The notes under the pieces were generated by a model. It worked only from the letters and a program-made list of their open reading frames with translations, made no database searches and was not told the DNA's origin. 42,410 bases of DNA from Paracoccaceae bacterium (GTDB lineage Bacteria > Pseudomonadota > Alphaproteobacteria > Rhodobacterales > Rhodobacteraceae): assembly GCA_021775315.1 (NCBI GenBank), contig JAJFIC010000107.1, forward strand, positions 1-42,410. Direction: 5' to 3'. A program made the translations under genes and the position numbers. Within the stretch, counting starts at the first letter, position 1. Each line of letters starts with the position of its first letter. Below, one piece after another: positions 41,354 to 42,410 of this stretch.

Positions 41354-42274
41354 TCAGGCGCGGGCTTTGGGGTGCGCGGCGGTGTAGACCTCCATCAGGC
41401 GGGCCTGATCGACTGCGGTATAAGCCTGAGTTGTCGACAAGGAGGCGTGGCCGAGCAGTTCCTGAATGGTTCTGAGATCACCGCCCGCCGCCAGCAGATG
41501 TGACGCAAAAGAATGGCGCATCGCGTGTGGGGTGACAGAGGCGGGCAAGCCGAGTTGCAGGCGCGCCTGTTCCATCACACGCTGTATTTGGCGTGGGTTC
41601 AGCGCCCCGCCCCGGACGCCAAGGAACAGCGGCGCATCCGGAGTTTGGGCATGGGGGCACAGGCGCAGATAGGCCGCAACCGCGCGCCGCGCCGGATCAA
41701 TCACCGGCACAAGCCGGGTTTTGCCGCCTTTGCCTTTGATGCGAAGCACCTCGCCCAGTGGTGCGTCTTTTGCCTTAAGTGACAAGGCTTCGGAAATGCG
41801 CAAGCCGCAGCCATAAAGCAAAGTCACCACGGCCGTGTCGCGCGCGCCTATCCATGGTTCAGTGTGCTGAATGTCGACCGTTTCCAGCAAAGCGCGTGCA
41901 GATTTTACGGCAACCGGGCGCGGCAATTTGTTTTGAAATCTGGGGGCGCGTGTGGCCAAAACGGCGGTGGGTTCAAAATTGTCCCGCTCGCCCAGCCAGC
42001 GGTAAAACCCTTTGACGGCGGACAAAGACCGCGCCAGTGACCGGGCTGAGACGCCGCGTGCCCGGTCGCGTGCCATCCAGGCCCGCATGTCGCGCAGGTC
42101 TACGGATTTCAGGGTGGATCTCGCGGCAATTTCACCGTGGTGATCGGTCAGAAACCCCAGAAATCCCGACAGATCACGCTGGTAAGCCTCAAGCGTTTTA
42201 TCAGCCGCACCGTTTAGTGCGCGCAATGAGGCCAGCCAGTCTTGTATCAGTGCTGCGGCCCCGGCTGAGATCAT
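41354..42274 (-). CDS. xerC: Tyrosine recombinase XerC
   Basis: The 306-residue site-specific recombinase resolves chromosome dimers at dif together with XerD and FtsK. The SAM-like core-binding domain is at residues 6-95. The catalytic residues are all present: R159 in YGCGLRISEAL, K182 in KGKGGKTRLVPV, H250 and R253 in PHAMRHSFASHLL, H276 in LLGHASLSTTQ, and the nucleophile Y285 in TQAYTAVD. It is XerC rather than XerD by its position directly after a DUF484 gene, as in many proteobacteria; the two genes overlap by one base (TGATG). Confidence 0.92.
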   Translation of the reverse strand: MISAGAAALIQDWLASLRALNGAADKTLEAYQRDLSGFLGFLTDHHGEIAARSTLKSVDLRDMRAWMARDRARGVSARSLARSLSAVKGFYRWLGERDNFEPTAVLATRAPRFQNKLPRPVAVKSARALLETVDIQHTEPWIGARDTAVVTLLYGCGLRISEALSLKAKDAPLGEVLRIKGKGGKTRLVPVIDPARRAVAAYLRLCPHAQTPDAPLFLGVRGGALNPRQIQRVMEQARLQLGLPASVTPHAMRHSFASHLLAAGGDLRTIQELLGHASLSTTQAYTAVDQARLMEVYTAAHPKARA

Positions 42275-42410
42275 CAGTCAAGCCAGCGGCGCATCGTGCG
42301 TTCAAAAGCGGCGGCAAAGAAGGCCAGCAGATCAAGGCCCTGATTTGGATGGAACATATGCGGGTCTTCGGACCCCATCGCCAGCATTCCGGGCAGGTTG
42401 CCTGCCCCAA
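42274..42410 (-). CDS. DUF484 family protein, C-terminal part (runs off the window)
   Basis: The 44 visible residues (NLPGMLAMGSEDPHMFHPNQ, then GLDLLAFFAAAFERTMRRWL and a final Asp) match the C-terminus of DUF484 proteins, which have a GAF-like fold. The family is commonly found next to xerC, and its function is unknown. The stop codon overlaps the xerC start by one base. The N-terminus is beyond the window. Confidence 0.8.
   Translation of the reverse strand, partial: GAGNLPGMLAMGSEDPHMFHPNQGLDLLAFFAAAFERTMRRWLD

Overview
The window looks like chromosomal DNA of an alphaproteobacterium, most likely of the Rhodobacteraceae (Roseobacter group). The reasons are a dnaG-rpoD pair with a typical alphaproteobacterial RpoD, an RpoH sigma-32, small DUF6476 and DUF4389 membrane proteins, a bacterial phosphatidylcholine synthase, a DUF484-xerC pair, GANTC (CcrM-type) sites in front of dnaG and rpoD, and a high GC content with lower-GC islands. 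Genus and species cannot be fixed from sequence reading alone. Apart from one insertion-sequence end and two low-GC genes it reads as normal, tightly packed core and accessory chromosome.

Layout. 1-756: the end of an IS256-family element and a low-GC HEPN-like gene that starts right at the rpoD stop codon. 757-7547: housekeeping block with rpoD, dnaG, a DUF6476 membrane protein, rluD, rpoH and a DUF4389 protein. 7591-11599: a membrane dipeptidase, a large protein with a methyltransferase domain, a degenerate second copy of that domain and a TPR tail, and a sulfotransferase-like protein. 11606-20419: a four-gene catabolic operon on the minus strand (MttB-like methyltransferase, two dimethylglycine-dehydrogenase-like flavoproteins, class III aminotransferase) with a divergent LysR regulator. 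20442-27421: a two-component system facing an envelope redox cluster (PepSY protein with poly-Asp tail, cytochrome b561, DUF2271 protein, PepSY/flavodoxin/reductase fusion, ApbE). A 17-bp motif occurs twice between the divergent operons and once more before the DUF2271 gene, and probably marks the regulon. 27437-33818: glycerophosphodiesterase, quinone oxidoreductase, an unusual condensation-carrier-thioesterase-TPR protein without an adenylation domain, and a CapA-like protein. 33971-37238: a Cys-rich secreted orphan, tRNA-Leu(UAA), divergent cytochrome P460 and cytochrome c genes, and two small exported proteins. 37311-42410: metG, an MFS transporter, phosphatidylcholine synthase, xerC and the 3' end of a DUF484 gene.

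How the genes may work together. The 11.6-19.3 kb operon encodes one methyl-group transferase, two N-demethylating flavoenzymes and one transaminase. Together these could strip three methyl groups from a trimethylated amino compound and then remove the amino group; the substrate is not known. The 20.4-27.4 kb block looks like a signal-controlled electron path from cytosolic NAD(P)H through a membrane flavoprotein to a periplasmic, possibly FMN-carrying DUF2271 protein. The strongest candidates for undescribed biology are these two blocks, the adenylation-less NRPS-like protein, and the methyltransferase/pseudo-methyltransferase/TPR protein.
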